A stretch of 64,000 nucleotides of DNA, taken from Azadirachta indica. Its lineage: Eukaryota; Streptophyta; Magnoliopsida; Sapindales; Meliaceae. Positions 1 to 11,760 of this stretch are shown here, in pieces. Made by a program: the position numbers and the translations under genes. The stretch spans positions 6,804,890 to 6,868,889 of the forward strand of contig CM040441.1 of assembly GCA_022749755.1 (NCBI GenBank). Direction: 5' to 3'. The notes under the pieces were generated by a model. That model worked only from the letters and a program-made list of their open reading frames with translations. It was not told the DNA's origin and searched no databases. Numbering within the stretch: the first letter of the stretch is position 1; the number at the start of each line of letters is the position of its first letter.

Positions 1-165
1 AACAAAAAGCGGTTTGTTTATAAGTTGAGCAATACTTTCTTGCATGGGCGTCGGAAGATCATGATGTCGCCAAAATGCTTCAATATCACTAATAGAATCT
101 ATTCCAGAAGGCGGAAGTCTCACAGAAGATGTAGTGTCAGTAGGGATAATGGATATTTCCAAATT
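1..165 (-). CDS. Unidentified open frame running off the left edge
   Basis: On the minus strand a reading frame without stops runs from about position 165 to the window edge, about 55 codons. It contains pieces such as EISIIPTDTTSS and FWRHHDLPTPMQESIAQL. No ATG lies near its upstream end, and an in-frame TAA sits a few codons further upstream, so if it is coding it is an internal exon or a broken gene. I see no convincing splice acceptor and recognise no domain. The composition (Pro, Ser, Asp, few rare residues) looks protein-like, but that is inference. It lies just outside the large duplication that begins near 372. Confidence 0.22.
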
Positions 166-1154
166 TGAGAAAAATTACAATATTTACAAATGGCCTTTGA
201 GTCTAGTCTTGGAAATTTGCTGGTATTGAAAGGTCTGATAATCAAGTATCAAATAATCATACATATCTGGGACGCTTGCCTTAAAAGTGAAGACTTGCAA
301 ACTTACAAGAAAAAGAAACACAAATCTGAGTATCTTCATTCTGCTTCATGTCCCAGATGAATGCAGAGCCTTTTCTATATCCGCTTCATTTTCATCGCGG
401 GACAGGAAGTGCGCGTGTTCCACTTACGAAAGAAAAAGAAAACCACTTACTAAAGAAATAGGGAAGGATCAATAATGTATCTTGAAAGAAAAAAAAAAAA
501 AAAGATCTATAAGGCATGTAACTTGGAAAATTTAACGAAAATCTTGTGACATGTAATAGAAAATTTGTCAAATGTAACAAGATCTTTTATGACAACAAAG
601 TTACGACGACTATATTATATACAAACCAAACTGTCTTCACGAATTAATAGATCCGATAAGTATATATCTTTATTTAAGAGATTATATATATGTAGATATT
701 TCACATATACGGTATTATTATTATATGCCAACTAATCCTGTATAGAATAGTTTAATAATTATAAAATAAAGGAAAAAAGCAAACATGGTTCAAGATAGAC
801 TTGCAAGTCTATTTTGTTATTGTAGATAAAGGAGCTACAAGGAAACAGAGGAGAATGCCAACAGTCCAACTTTCGGATCAATATCGGACAATTGAAAAAC
901 CTGAGCAGTCAAATCCCTTTTAATTCATTCTATTCATCACCAACCCATCACAATACATTTCGAATCATCCAAATGATAAAATTGAAAAGTAATCATATTA
1001 AAAAAAATGAAAAGAAATTTACATTTGCTTTCCAATTTCTAGGCACAAATTTAGCGTCATTTTCCTACAAGTCAAAAAGTAAATGAAGCTAATTAAGTTA
1101 AAACATGCTTCCATTTCTTTCACACCACTTGACAAGCGGATAATTAAAATACGA

Positions 1155-1184
1155 ATATATATATATATATATATGTATTTTTAT
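1155..1184. repeat. (TA)n microsatellite
   Basis: Perfect TA dinucleotide run in the 3' flank of the small membrane-protein gene. The partner duplication has lost most of it near 30780. Confidence 0.9.
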
Positions 1185-1367
1185 AAAATATTTAGTTAAT
1201 TTGTTACAAGGGAACAGAGGAAACCAACTATTGAACTCTTGGATCAAATATGGAAGGTGCACAAGGTGCTGCTTGTACACAAGAAGAAGAACAACAGGAA
1301 ACATATTAGATATCATCAAACAGAAACGATCATCACTCAAGGTAAACTGAAACAGACATATAATTTC

Positions 1368-1769
1368 TTAAAAGGGGAAAAGACAGTCAAGGCTGCTGAA
1401 GAAAACCTTTTCAGCTAGCTTGACAATCTGTTCGATGAAGTTGCAGATGACGATGGTGAGCAACGAGACGGCATAGAGAGCCCACGAAGCATACTTGAGC
1501 CACAGTGGAAACGGGATTGTAGTGGCGAAGACGAACGCAGTGGCAGCAACGACGATGGCTACTTTCTGCAACACTAGAGACGCGAAAGTAAACTTTTGGG
1601 CGATAAGTTTTGAGAGAAAGAGAGAAAGAAAGGTAAGAAAGATAGCAAATGAAAGAACGTAGTAGGAAGGAGAAAGCTGAGACTTAGCCTTAGCTAATTC
1701 AAGAGCGGAAGTAAAGCAAAAGGCCAAGACTATATTCTGCCATTCAAGACCTTGAGCTGCTGCGTCCAT
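1368..1769 (-). CDS. Small four-TM membrane protein, family member A
   Basis: Predicted protein of 133 residues, intronless. I chose the start at 1769 (MDAAAQ...) because the paralogues at 31771 and 59889 begin with MDAAA; an in-frame ATG 18 codons upstream (1823) lengthens the frame but is not shared. Hydrophobic segments lie at about residues 10-25, 33-55, 64-86 and 90-111. The best conserved part is TM3-TM4: KVAI..AATAFVFATTIP followed by PL.LK.A.WALYAVSLL. A C-terminal tail of about 20 residues (EQIVKLAEKVF...) is shared with the 31370 copy and missing from the two plus-strand copies. There is no cleavable signal peptide, catalytic motif or known domain that I recognise; membrane location is inferred from hydropathy. 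It lies in duplication copy 1, with a TATA box and paired TCGGA/TCCGA motif upstream. Function unknown. Confidence 0.75.
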   Translation of the reverse strand: MDAAAQGLEWQNIVLAFCFTSALELAKAKSQLSPSYYVLSFAIFLTFLSLFLSKLIAQKFTFASLVLQKVAIVVAATAFVFATTIPFPLWLKYASWALYAVSLLTIVICNFIEQIVKLAEKVFFSSLDCLFPF

Positions 1770-1866
1770 GGCGGTGATGTTGGTGGGTTTAGGGAAAATT
1801 GTGTTTAAGAGGGAGAAATGCAATGCCTGTTTGTAAACTTGGGAAGCTATGATGAAGTGGAGTTAT

Positions 1867-1907
1867 TAATTTATAGACAATTTTTATCGGATGTTTGTCA
1901 GGTCCGA
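1867..1907 (-). promoter_or_regulatory. Promoter of gene A: TATA box plus TCGGA/TCCGA pair
   Basis: Read on the minus strand, TCGGA and TCCGA (1887-1907) form an inverted pair with an 11-nt spacer, followed after 11 nt by a TATA box, TATAAATTA (1867-1875). This is about 100 nt upstream of the chosen ATG. The same arrangement is found in front of all four paralogues. Confidence 0.6.
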
Positions 1908-3910
1908 TTAGCAGAAAACAGTAATTGTGGCCTTAGTTGGGTTAGGACAAAATTTTCGGATGCTACTCTTGAGATCGAATTCGTAAGTTAGAAATCGAAG
2001 ATTACATCGTCCATTGATGATAATGACAACCGGAATCCGGAAGACTTTGTTGTCTGATGAATGCTGTGTCTACATCAATGTGTCCCACTCATAAATAAAT
2101 AAATAAATAAACTTCCAATCTAGTTTGGTTCGGACCTTAATTTGCTTTACACTTTCTTTCAGAAGCAATAACAATTCTTAAAAAAAAAAAAAAAAAGATA
2201 TCATGGGATCTTTGTAAGGTCCGATTTGCTGTAGCCTATAGTAAACAGAAGTTGGGCCCACGTGTGCATGAGTTGGATTCGGACAAAATTCAAAGGTTAT
2301 ATAAGCCTGATTTCTTCGAATTATTAATTCTAGATTTCGGATTTCTGACATATACGAATTTGCTTTCAGTTTTGTTTATCATTGTCTCTGAATTGACTGA
2401 ATTAATTAATTCTTCCGGCTTTTCTTATATCCGGTTCACTTGCTTCCCTACGTACACCAAGTTTTTTCCACTTAATAAAAACGATTAAAAAATAAAAAGG
2501 TAACGAATTGTTTCTTCTTTGATTTTGTCACGAGGGATCAAAATCAATTCACCTCTCAACATCAAGGAAGTTAATTCTCTTGATTTCGTTTTTCCCTTTT
2601 AATTTCAATAAAATTAATGAAAGTAATGTGTTTGAAAATAATTATATATATTATGTGTAGATACATTTTTTGATGTTTAATTAGCAACTTATAGGTTAAT
2701 TAAGCTTTTAATTTAGGTCTAGCAATTTTAACGATGATATGTTATCTGACTAAAATCTTTTTTTTGTCTTCCTTTTATCTGAATTAATTCTTATGTCAAT
2801 CATAAACTTGGTTGCTGACTATTTTAAATAACTTTTTTTTTTTTTTCAATTTATTCTATTATCAATTATATCTACTACTAATTATTATTTTAACAGATAG
2901 AAGAAGTCATCGCACTCCTAGCGTGCATGTGATTCTCTTAAAGTTCTTTAGAGCCTTTTCGTAATCGTTTGTAACATATCAAAATCGAATCATCCGACAA
3001 TTATTTTATTTAAAAATCATAAATAAAAATATTAAATGAAAGAAGAAATTAGTGGCTATAAATGGCACTGTAGCTGAAGTAGGGACAAATGACGGGCCCC
3101 ATTCCACCTGACAAAGAAAACTAATCCTACTGTCGAAATTCGGATAGTTCGAATTTAATTCTCCAGCAAAGTCATTCTTTCTGCTTTCACGTACGTTTGG
3201 TTTTTTGACTACGTGTACAGACCGGGATTGAAGCTTCTAAGTTGTAATTTACTTTTTGATTAATTAATTATTCTTTATTCATCCATTTAATGTACTTAAC
3301 AGAAGACTTGTTGCATAAATACAACCACTGAGAGCTCAAAATGAAGAATACTCGCATAAAATTAGGCTCTGCTCTACAACTGTGATTCAACTGAGAGCTT
3401 GCTGGTTTCAAGTATTATATATCATCTGGTTAGCTTTTGAATTTAATTTTGGTATATATGATCGAACTTATGGTGATAATGAAGTCATCCACTTCAATAA
3501 GCTTCATTAGATATCTTGTGGTCTGGTTTGTTTTCAGGCTTTTGATATATTTGGGATGTCTTTGTCTTTGTTTGATAATGAAAGCTTGGCAACATTTTCT
3601 TTTAATATGACATCGCTCTTTGTATATACGGACATGTACATCAATCGGTACAAAAAAATTAATGAAAATTTGAAGTTTTAAGCATGAATATTTCTTTTAT
3701 TTAAATTCATTAACTTACCTGCCATCCTTAATGCAGAAAGAGTTATAATAATTTCAGTATCCTGTCAAATTATATATACACACACATACGAATATCGACC
3801 AATTAATGTTAATTTATGTTGACAGAAAATAACTAAATGAAAATCAAGAGAATGGTATTTAGATGATAGATATGAAACCTGAGGATTAGTGCTCCAAGCT
3901 GGAGTACTCC

Positions 3911-3995
3911 ATGGATGTAGTGGGGAACTTATCATCAGGTAGTATAGTAAACGAAGAAAGAAGGAGGCAAAGGTTTGGGAGGAGATTACAGGAGA
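3911..3995 (+). pseudogene. hAT transposase 5' remnant (start codon region)
   Basis: An ATG at 3911 opens a short frame corresponding to the better preserved copy at 33897, which reads MDVAGNLSSGSS, then KRRKKESKVWEEI. The basic-rich stretch followed by KVWEEI is how the BED-finger hAT transposases elsewhere in the window begin (RRKLTSKVWKEF at 46740). Here a one-base change after GSS breaks the frame, and the zinc finger that should follow is absent. The remnant sits at the very end of duplication copy 1. Confidence 0.5.
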
Positions 3996-4102
3996 TGATT
4001 GAAGAGATTGGGCTAGATATAATCATTCTGAACTATGAAAACACTTTCCATATCAATGGTTAAAATAGCGGTTCTCTTTCCTATTTCTTGTATCTGCATT
4101 TC

Positions 4103-5747
4103 TATTGACTGCTGGCTGTAATTTCAGCAAAATGCCATCAATTTTATGTTGTTAACATCAGATAGTAATCATCCAAACATATGAATCAACGAAGGAGATG
4201 TTGCAGCACATAAAATAATGCAGAAAATTAAAGAATCAGCAGCAAAACAGAGGAAAAAAACAGAGGAGAAAACAGAGGATTTTAGGATTTAGACAGCCAC
4301 AATCAATAATTTTTTTGGGTTGATTTTCAAACTTAAAATTATGTGTTTCATCACAAATATACCTTATATACTCCTCACAAGAGACTATATGTGTTTCACA
4401 TTCATTGGTGGGTTGTAATTATAGTAAAAAAACTAACAAAATACAATATAACATTATGTTTTTTTCCACGTGAACACTATCATAAACAGTGCCCAGACTT
4501 TTTTCCTTTTTCTCTTTCAGCACATTAACTTCAACATTCTTCCCTGATAATGTGCCGTTCCCGAACTCCAATAGTTTCTCTGAGCTGCTGAAAATTTTCT
4601 TTTGGCAAAACTTTTGTGAACAAGTTAGCAAATTGTTGTTTTGACCTATAAAACTCAAGGTGAATCTCACCATCTTCAACTGCTTCTCCAATGAAGTAAT
4701 ACTTGAGTGTTATATGCTTGCTTCTGTTGTTATGAACTGGATTCTTGGCCGTTGCAATTGCTGATTTGTCGTCACAATGTAGTGATGTTGCTTGTTCTTA
4801 CTTTTCTCTCATATCTTCAAATATCCTTCTCATCTATATAGCATGTGATGTTGCCAATATATTGGAACATATTCAGCTTCAACTGAGGATTGAGCAATGC
4901 TTTGTTGCTTCTTTGAACACCAAACTTATTTATACAGCTACCCCAATCACTATTACAAGAGCCTATCAACTTGACTTCCGTATTCTTCCGAAATATTTTT
5001 GCTCCAATGATCTTGAGAACATATTGTTGGAAACTCCTTGTATTTTGCTAAGAGCATTTGCATCTTGTTGCTTTCTCTCCTTCAAATTTATTTGTTCTTC
5101 TGTCAAGGTAAATACAGATTCGGTTTCAGGAACTTTGGTTTCTATTAAATCCCAAAAATTCAGTGATATAAAAAGTGTTTTCATCTTCGCACACCAAAAA
5201 TCATAGTTTTCTCCATCAAAAATCGGAACATAAAATTGTTGGATTGTGGGGTTTGAAGAGCTTGTGTTAGCCATCTTGTTTTTGGTTTAGATCTTCACTT
5301 TCTTCAATTTCTACAGCCTTGCTCTGATACTAGAAAATGTTGACTATAATTTTAGCAAAATGCCATCAATTCTACGTTGTTAACATCACATACTAACCAT
5401 CCAAATATGTGAATCAATGAAGGAGATGTTGCAGCAACTAAAACAATGTAGAAAATTAAAGAATCAACAGTAAAATGGAAGAAAAAACGGGGGATTTAGA
5501 CGGCCACAATCAATAATTTTTCTGGGTTAATTTTCAAAGTCAAAATTAGATTTTTTATCACAAATATACCTTATATACTTCCCCTAAGAGAGTCATATGT
5601 GTCTCACATTCATTGGTGGGTTATAATCATAGTAACAAGCTAACAAAATACAATATAACATTGTGTTTTTTTTCGTAAATAGTATCTGTGAACAGTACCC
5701 AGAAATTTTCTTTTCTCTCTTTCGGCACATTAATATCAACATTAACA
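4103..5747 (-). mobile_element. Internally deleted Ty1/copia element
   Basis: Two direct repeats of about 410-434 bp (4103-4536 and 5338-5747), each ending roughly TG...CA, flank a short interior. On the minus strand the interior begins with a near-copy of the plant tRNA-iMet primer-binding site (TAGTATCAGAGC, 5321-5332). A gag N-terminus follows (MANTSSSNP... FDGENYDFWCAKMKT, 5274-4966), then directly the end of RNase H (KQQFANLFTK and KENFQQLRE, about 4690-4560). Next comes a purine tract, TCAGGGAAGA, abutting the other LTR. Protease, integrase and most of reverse transcriptase are missing, so the element cannot move by itself. No clear 5-bp target duplication is visible. The LTRs differ at many positions, which suggests an old insertion. 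Long plus-strand frames in this interval are antisense shadows. Confidence 0.75.
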
Positions 5748-6558
5748 TTAGAGCAGAGCCAATACTATGTTTGTTTTTAGTTTGATTTGAATTGGGATGA
5801 TAAATTTTTAATTATGTCATAAATGAAGTGAGACTTATCTTTGAATACTGTGAATTTAAATATAGAATTTCCTTTATTATGTTGGCAATAATATTTATTG
5901 TTTTATTTTTATTTTTTGGTATTTTTAGTTAAATAATATTTATCATTTTAATTTCATTATTTGATATGTTTAGTTATGTAGGTAATTGATATAAATAAAT
6001 TGCATTAAAAAATATAAAAAAAATTACAAATACGAAAAAAGCTAGAAAAAAAAAAAAAAGGGACAAACAGAAAAATTAGACAAACTAAAAAACCCAAAAT
6101 AAAAATCATTAATGTTAGAAAATGGGTCAATTCTTCTTAAAAAAAATCTAGAAATCTTGATAGCCTTGTGACAACAAAAAATCTCTATTATAAATTCATG
6201 ATAAGTTCCTATCACTACATTGTGACAAGAAACAGTTTTTTATCACGAAATGATGATATGTGAATGCTACAACTATGCATGAATCGATTTTAGTTGATAA
6301 ATAAACGCTATCATGAAATGTCCTTCTTAATAAATATTATTTATCATTTATGACCCTTTTTGTAATAGTGATATCAGAAATATTTACCCTAAAATTTAGT
6401 ATTAGAGTTTGTTGCCAAGAGAAAGTACTTTCGATTTATCTTTAGCCATTTGAAGGGCATTTTGTAAGTTTTCCTATAAATTATTTTCATTGTAAGAGTA
6501 CTCATTTATTTAAATATTTGTGGATTAACAAGTGACCACTTGTCATAGTCGAAAAAAC

Positions 6559-6589
<31 letters not shown>

Positions 6590-7979
6590 TATATAATTAT
6601 ATCGGTCATGTTATTGTCATAGTCGACCGTGTATCTATTATTTTATACCTGAAGTTATAAAGGTCCAACCCGTCAACAGGTATAAAACCCGGACAGAATT
6701 TTATGTAATTCAATTTGCAAATTAATTTGTTAATGAATTCGGATTATTATACATCGAATCTGAATTTTCTTTCAATTTTATGTGTAAGTGCATCATTTTC
6801 AGAAAATGAACAAATAAAAATAAGTGAGCATGGCTCACTTTCAAGATTACTGAAAGAAACTGATGAATCTAATTATCTCTTACAATTTTTATTCAAAAAA
6901 GTTACAAATGAAAACCAAATCACGGATACGTGAAATAGTTAAGGTGCAATAAAAACATAACACTAACTTCATATTAAGGGTATACAGATAAGTGAGTACT
7001 CATCAAATTAATTTAATATTTAATTCTTCCTAAACTAGTTGTTAATATGATGAATAAGAGAAAATCTGTTTAATTCAATGTAACTGGAGTACTCATCGTA
7101 TCCTTAGCCGTTTTTCAAAAATATATAGTTATATAATGTAAAAGATTGTGTAATGTAAAACAATATTATACCGGTGATAACATTACACGATTATCTTGTA
7201 ATATTAATAGTGAGTGTGATTTGTGTTTTATAAATATAATAAAAAGATATTATAGTAAATAATATAGATTATTTAAAAATTAGAATACCCATGTAAAATA
7301 TATGAATTAAAGGTTTACATACAATATACCCTTTTCCAAGGCATTTTGGGTTAAAATCGGCCCTAGAAGGCGACCAGTTTTAATAATTAGTTATATATAT
7401 TGAATTTTTTTTATTTTAAATGTTTGCATGGATGTTTAGAAAATTATAAATTTAGGTCACCTTGTAAAAAAAATTGCTAAATATACATATTTTTATTTAG
7501 CATAACTTGGTTGGTCTACAACCTAGTTAGAATTTTACAAATGAAGAATATATTATATTTTCATTCTTATTCAAAATAATTTATCCAAATTATATCTATA
7601 TAAGAAATTAAAGACTATTTAATTAAGAGTTCACATTTTTTATAAATATTATTTAGTTGATCATTAGGATAAATTATGGTTTAAATTGGTATTTTAATTC
7701 TCGATTCTTGATAAATAAATCAGTCCATGAATATTGAGAAGAGATGCTATATAAAATGATTTTTAAGAATTTTATGAATACTCATAGATATTTTTAAGAG
7801 AGTATTATTCACTTTTATAAATGGTATTTAATCACTTTATATAAGTCGAGAATTTTATTTTTTGGATTATGAAAATATATATTATTCATTTGTTAAAAAA
7901 AAGTTGGTGTCGCAAACATTTTGTTCTACTGTTCTTTCTTAGGGTGAAGGAACATTATAGACTTATAAATTTTCACTCT
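5748..7979. other. AT-rich gene-free stretch
   Basis: No gene recognised. The stretch is very AT-rich with short poly-A and poly-T runs and a (TA)n microsatellite at about 6559-6585. Short open frames such as 6715-6933 have no recognisable domain and no support from paralogy within the window. Confidence 0.6.
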
Positions 7980-8640
7980 CTATTTCTCCTTTGAATTGAA
8001 TGGAATGTGGAGTTGTTTATATATTATCAAGAAATAAACAAAAAATCTCTATTAATCAGCGTTAGAATATTAATCATCATATGAATAATAGTTTGATCTC
8101 TTATATAAAATAAATGTTTTATAAACGTTTTATTAAAAAAAAATAAAAAGAATTACTCAATACCTCATAATTATCAATGATAATAATACTTTAAAACAAC
8201 ACTATCTTATTGAATTGGGTTGGATTGAGTCAACCCCATCATAAGAGTTTCAATGGGCTAGCCCATATCCAACTTTTTTTTTTAATTAAAAGTAATACTA
8301 GTTTATTATATTATAAAGTTTAAATTAAAAAAATTCAGAAATTATGATTGTTTTAAGATTTTTGAATATAAAAATTATTAATGACGTTAAATATTTGCCA
8401 TTGAATAATTCATTATTTAATTGAAAAATGATTCAAAATTTTATTCGTTTGCTTTCACACGTTCTTCATTATTCGGATCTCTCTCATCCGATTATGTGTT
8501 TGAAAACACGTGTGCCTTTGGGGCAATATGGGCCGTTTAAATTTCAGATTAGATGTTATAAAATGATGACTAATAATGACTTGCAAGATTATATTGCCGT
8601 TATTATTATTTTTCTTATTTAATCAAAAATTTGAATAAAT
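7980..8640 (+). repeat. Dispersed duplication, inverted partner at 43830-44480
   Basis: The reverse complement of 43830-44480 aligns along this stretch, including the GGGTTG-rich piece near 8216-8270 and the block at 8428-8600 ending in the TTATTATTATT tract. No coding function is evident; the open frame 8428-8622 is disrupted in the partner. Confidence 0.75.
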
Positions 8641-8952
8641 TTCCCTTTTTAATCATAATACAATAATATAGATTAAGCAAAAATATAAAATTAAATATAA
8701 TTGATAAAAATTAAAAAAATTTGGATTTGTGACACTCATATATTCGGTATTATATTAATTTACATTCAAATAAATTAATACTAAATCTTAAACTGTAATA
8801 TGATAAATATTACACAATTAGAATATTTGAAGAAAGTATTTTCGTTGTTGTCGTGGTTGTCATTGTTGTTATTATTATTATGGTTGTTAATATTATTATT
8901 TTATTTATTTATTTATTTTTGGAGTGGGGCAAAGGGGCATATTTCTCATTCC

Positions 8953-9720
8953 TGATGAAAGTAAGCGGATCAGCGAAATCCGAAGAATTTCAATTAATGG
9001 AAAATTGGAGTCATTGTCAAGCTGATGTAGACCAAGTTCCGACTTCTTTTATCGAATAAAGTCCGAAATATACAAATTTGCTTTTGTAGAATTAATTCTA
9101 GTTATTCGGATTTCGGACATATACAAATTTGCTTTCAGTTTTGACTGAATTAATAAATTCTTCCGGATTTTCTTATATCCGGTTCACTTTCTTCACTACG
9201 TACACCGAGTTTCTTCACTTTCTTCAATATGTAACTTAATTTGGGTCAAGCAATTTTGGTTCTGAAATGATATCTGACTCAAATCTGACTTTATTTCTTC
9301 CTTTTATCCTCAATTAGTTCTTATTTAATTTCAATCATAAACTTGGTTGCTGACTATTTTAAATAACTTTTTTTTTTCAATTTATTCTATTATCAAATAT
9401 TTACAACTAATTATTTTTTTAACAAATGGATGAATTCATAGCAGAGGGTGCATGTGATTCTCGTAAAATTTCTTTGGAGCCTTTTTGTTTGTAACAGATC
9501 AAAATCGAATGATCCGACAATTATTTTATTTTAAATTATAACTAAAAATATTAAAATTAAAAAAAAAAAAGAAAAAACGGCAATGCAGCTGAGGAAGGGA
9601 CAAATAGCGGGCCCCAACTCCACCTGACGAAGAAAACTAGTCCTGCGTGAAATTCGGATAGAAATTCGGCTCGAATTTAATTCCCTGGCAAAGTCAGTCT
9701 CTGCTTTCACGCGTGCACAG
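8953..9720 (+). repeat. Mosaic of two duplicated blocks
   Basis: The first about 115 bp (8953-9067, containing GCGAAATCCGAAGAATTT and ATCGAATAAAGTCCG) match the proximal upstream regions of gene B (10095-10185) and gene E (59592-59685). From about 9065 to 9720 the sequence follows the duplication seen at 2330-3210 and 32330-33200. Two lineages of the small-gene neighbourhood are thus joined here. A GTT/ATT-rich low-complexity stretch lies just before it at 8840-8920. Confidence 0.7.
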
Positions 9721-10667
9721 ATTAGTTTATATGAGTACGTAAGTTCTCATATATAACAATATTACTCTATATTATTTTTACAATGTAATTAACCGCTACT
9801 AAATTAACATTTTTTAGAATTAAAAATTAAACACTTATAATTTAATTAATATGATCAAAATTTTCTTCTCTTTCTTTTTCTAAAAATAATAAAATCTAAT
9901 CATTAATATTTGTTCTTGCTTCACAAATCAATATATAGTAAAAACAAAAAAAAAAAAAAAGAGTTGAAAAATGACTGAGTTGGATCCTTCCAACTCACGT
10001 GCTTGGACCTACCAATTGAAAAAATGAAAAGAGCACGAGGTCGTCCAATGTCGGATATCCTACAATCCACTAACTGTTTCAAACTTGAATCCTAAAGAAA
10101 GTGAAGCAGATCAGCGAAATCCGAAGAATTTAATTAATGGAAAATTGGAGTCATTATCAAACTTCGTTTATCGAATAGAGTCCGTCGGCCTCTGATCAAA
10201 ATGCATAATTTCCTAAGATTTTCTGTGAACCAGCTAGATCTTCTGATATTCTAACATTAAATTTAGAAAATTGGAAATATAATAGTTAATTTGCAAAATG
10301 TAATGTAAATTAAACCTGAAAAATCTAATTGAAATTTATCAAATTAATTTCGACAAGAGTGTAATAATATCAAAGTATTGTAACATGTACAAATTTCTGT
10401 AAAAATTCATTCGGACATACTAATATAATAATATTTTACAATTATACAAAATTTGTATTAATTCTTAATATTATAAAATTAAATTATTGTAATTTCAATT
10501 TTATTTTTCTTCGTGACTTCATCTTTTACCTAACTCCTATGTCCCCACCTTCTCATGCAACGAACACGAAGTATCCGAACGTGATGTCCCAATGGTCAAA
10601 ATTCATTTAAAATTAGTGATATTACCGATTACGTATACGCAGATGGGGCTTCTGCCTTCTACAGTAA

Positions 10668-10712
10668 TCGGACCTCCGACGCCATCTTTCTTCTGGAGCT
10701 CCTCAATAAATA
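10668..10712 (+). promoter_or_regulatory. Promoter of gene B: TCGGACCTCCGA plus TATA box
   Basis: A tight palindrome TCGGACCTCCGA (10668-10679) lies 25 nt before an AATAAATA TATA-like box (10705-10712), about 100 nt upstream of the ATG at 10814. Gene E has the same arrangement with the stronger TATAAATA. Confidence 0.6.
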
Positions 10713-10813
10713 GCACACGTATGCGCTTATATTTTCACAAGCTTAGAAACAGGCAATCCACTGCTTTCTTGTGAAGCACACATTTTGGCTCAAAATCACA
10801 GCCACAAACCACC

Positions 10814-11143
10814 ATGGCCGCGGCCGCTGAAGTCGTAGACTGGCCGAATATAATCATGGGTGCTTGCTTTACTCAAATAGCTGAGGCTCCATCAGATCTT
10901 TCTCCTTCCTACTCTCTGTTTTCATTTGCTATGCTACTCTCCTTTCTTTCTCTCTTTGTGGCAAAACTTATTGCCCACAGGTTTATTTTTGCCTCTCAAG
11001 TGTTGGAGAAAGTTGCCATCTTCATTGCCGCCACTGCCTTCGTCTTCGCCACAACAATCCCATGTCCACTGCCGCTCAAGTGCGCTACATGGGCTCTCTA
11101 CGCCGTCTCCTTGCTTTTGACTGCCTTCTGTTATTTCATCTAA
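10814..11143 (+). CDS. Small four-TM membrane protein, family member B
   Basis: 109 residues, intronless, with the start in a favourable plant context (CACCATGGCC). The sequence begins MAAAAEVVDWPNIIMG and lacks a few residues at the end of TM1 compared with gene E (CFTQIAEAP against CFTSTIQIAKAK), an in-frame deletion. Hydrophobic segments fall at about residues 12-20 (short), 30-52, 58-80 and 85-108. Conserved motifs are LSPSY, AKLIAH, EKVAIF, AATAFVFATTIP and WALYAVSLL. The protein ends right after TM4, without the tail seen in A and C. Membrane location is inferred from hydropathy and no function is recognised. Gene E (59889) is its closest relative. A downstream AATAAAC could be a poly(A) signal. 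Confidence 0.75.
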   Translation: MAAAAEVVDWPNIIMGACFTQIAEAPSDLSPSYSLFSFAMLLSFLSLFVAKLIAHRFIFASQVLEKVAIFIAATAFVFATTIPCPLPLKCATWALYAVSLLLTAFCYFI

Positions 11144-11631
11144 GCAAGCAGTTCTTGTCAAGCTTTAAATGGTCCGTCCAATATGTTATGATCTGCAGTT
11201 TCAGTATCATTTGAGTTTATATATGTTTCTTGTCGTTGTTGTTCTGGTTGTGATCGTCGTCGTTGTGTAGCAGTGTGTAACTGCTGTTACTTCAAATAAA
11301 CTGATACTTTCAGTGAGATTGGTGATTGTGTTATGAGATTGAATTATTTATTAATATATGTCTTGCTTGTTTTAGTTAAAGTATGATTCTATCTAATTGA
11401 TCCCCCTATTTTGGGTTAAAGGATACGGGATGTCCGACAACAACCAAACTTAGATTTTTAATAGCCAATCCAAAACTCATAGCTAGCAAATTCGGAATAT
11501 CTGATGACATCTAATACACTTGAGATCCATGTCACGTCTACTTATTCCATTCCTTATAAAGTGAGACAAAGTCGGACATTAAAAGATCCGATTCTAATTT
11601 AATACCTAGAACTGAGGATCACTGATTGCAA

Positions 11632-11740
11632 AAGTTACTCAATTCAATTGGTAAAATTTATTAAAGACGATACGACAGACCTGGGATTCAAACTGTATTC
11701 ATCCCAAATTGAGAATAGATTAAGTTATTTTTTATACCAT
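11632..11740 (+). repeat. tRNA-like (SINE-type) remnant
   Basis: TTCAATTGGTAAA followed about 30 nt later by GGGATTCAAAC resembles RNA polymerase III A and B boxes, as in tRNA-derived SINE heads. A diverged copy lies at 60717-60815 in the partner duplication. It cannot fold into a proper tRNA as far as I can see. Confidence 0.3.
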
Positions 11741-11760
11741 TGAAAAAGAAAGGCTAGTGA

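Larger units (their letters stand above)
372..4035 (+). repeat. Segmental duplication, copy 1 (partner 29948-34015)
   Basis: This block is repeated in the same orientation about 29.6 kb downstream with high identity over almost its whole length: the leader near 372-480, the membrane-protein gene at 1368-1769, the TAAATAAATAAA tract near 2095, the pyrimidine-rich stretch near 2830, the block around 3060-3250 and the end at about 4035. Apart from the gene and a short hAT 5' remnant near 3911 it is AT-rich and holds nothing else I recognise. A shorter third copy of the 2330-3210 part is present at 9065-9720. A copia element adjoins its right end. Confidence 0.85.
9720..11760 (+). repeat. Segmental duplication carrying gene B (partner 59185-60860)
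   Basis: Directly repeated, same orientation, about 49 kb downstream. Shared landmarks are GAGTACGTAAGTT (9732), the region around 9960-10180, the promoter, the gene, its 3' UTR and a tRNA-like patch near 11632. The partner lacks part of 10190-10560. Apart from gene B the block has no other recognisable gene. Confidence 0.85.

Noticed and set aside
1770..1823. Upstream ATG extending gene A by 18 residues
   Set aside because: The extension is not shared with the other family members, whose start aligns with 1769.
4745..5206. 153-codon plus-strand open frame
   Set aside because: It is antisense to the gag region and RNase H tail of the minus-strand copia element.
11632..11740. Functional tRNA gene
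   Set aside because: The A and B box-like words are imperfect and I see no acceptor stem or full cloverleaf pairing.
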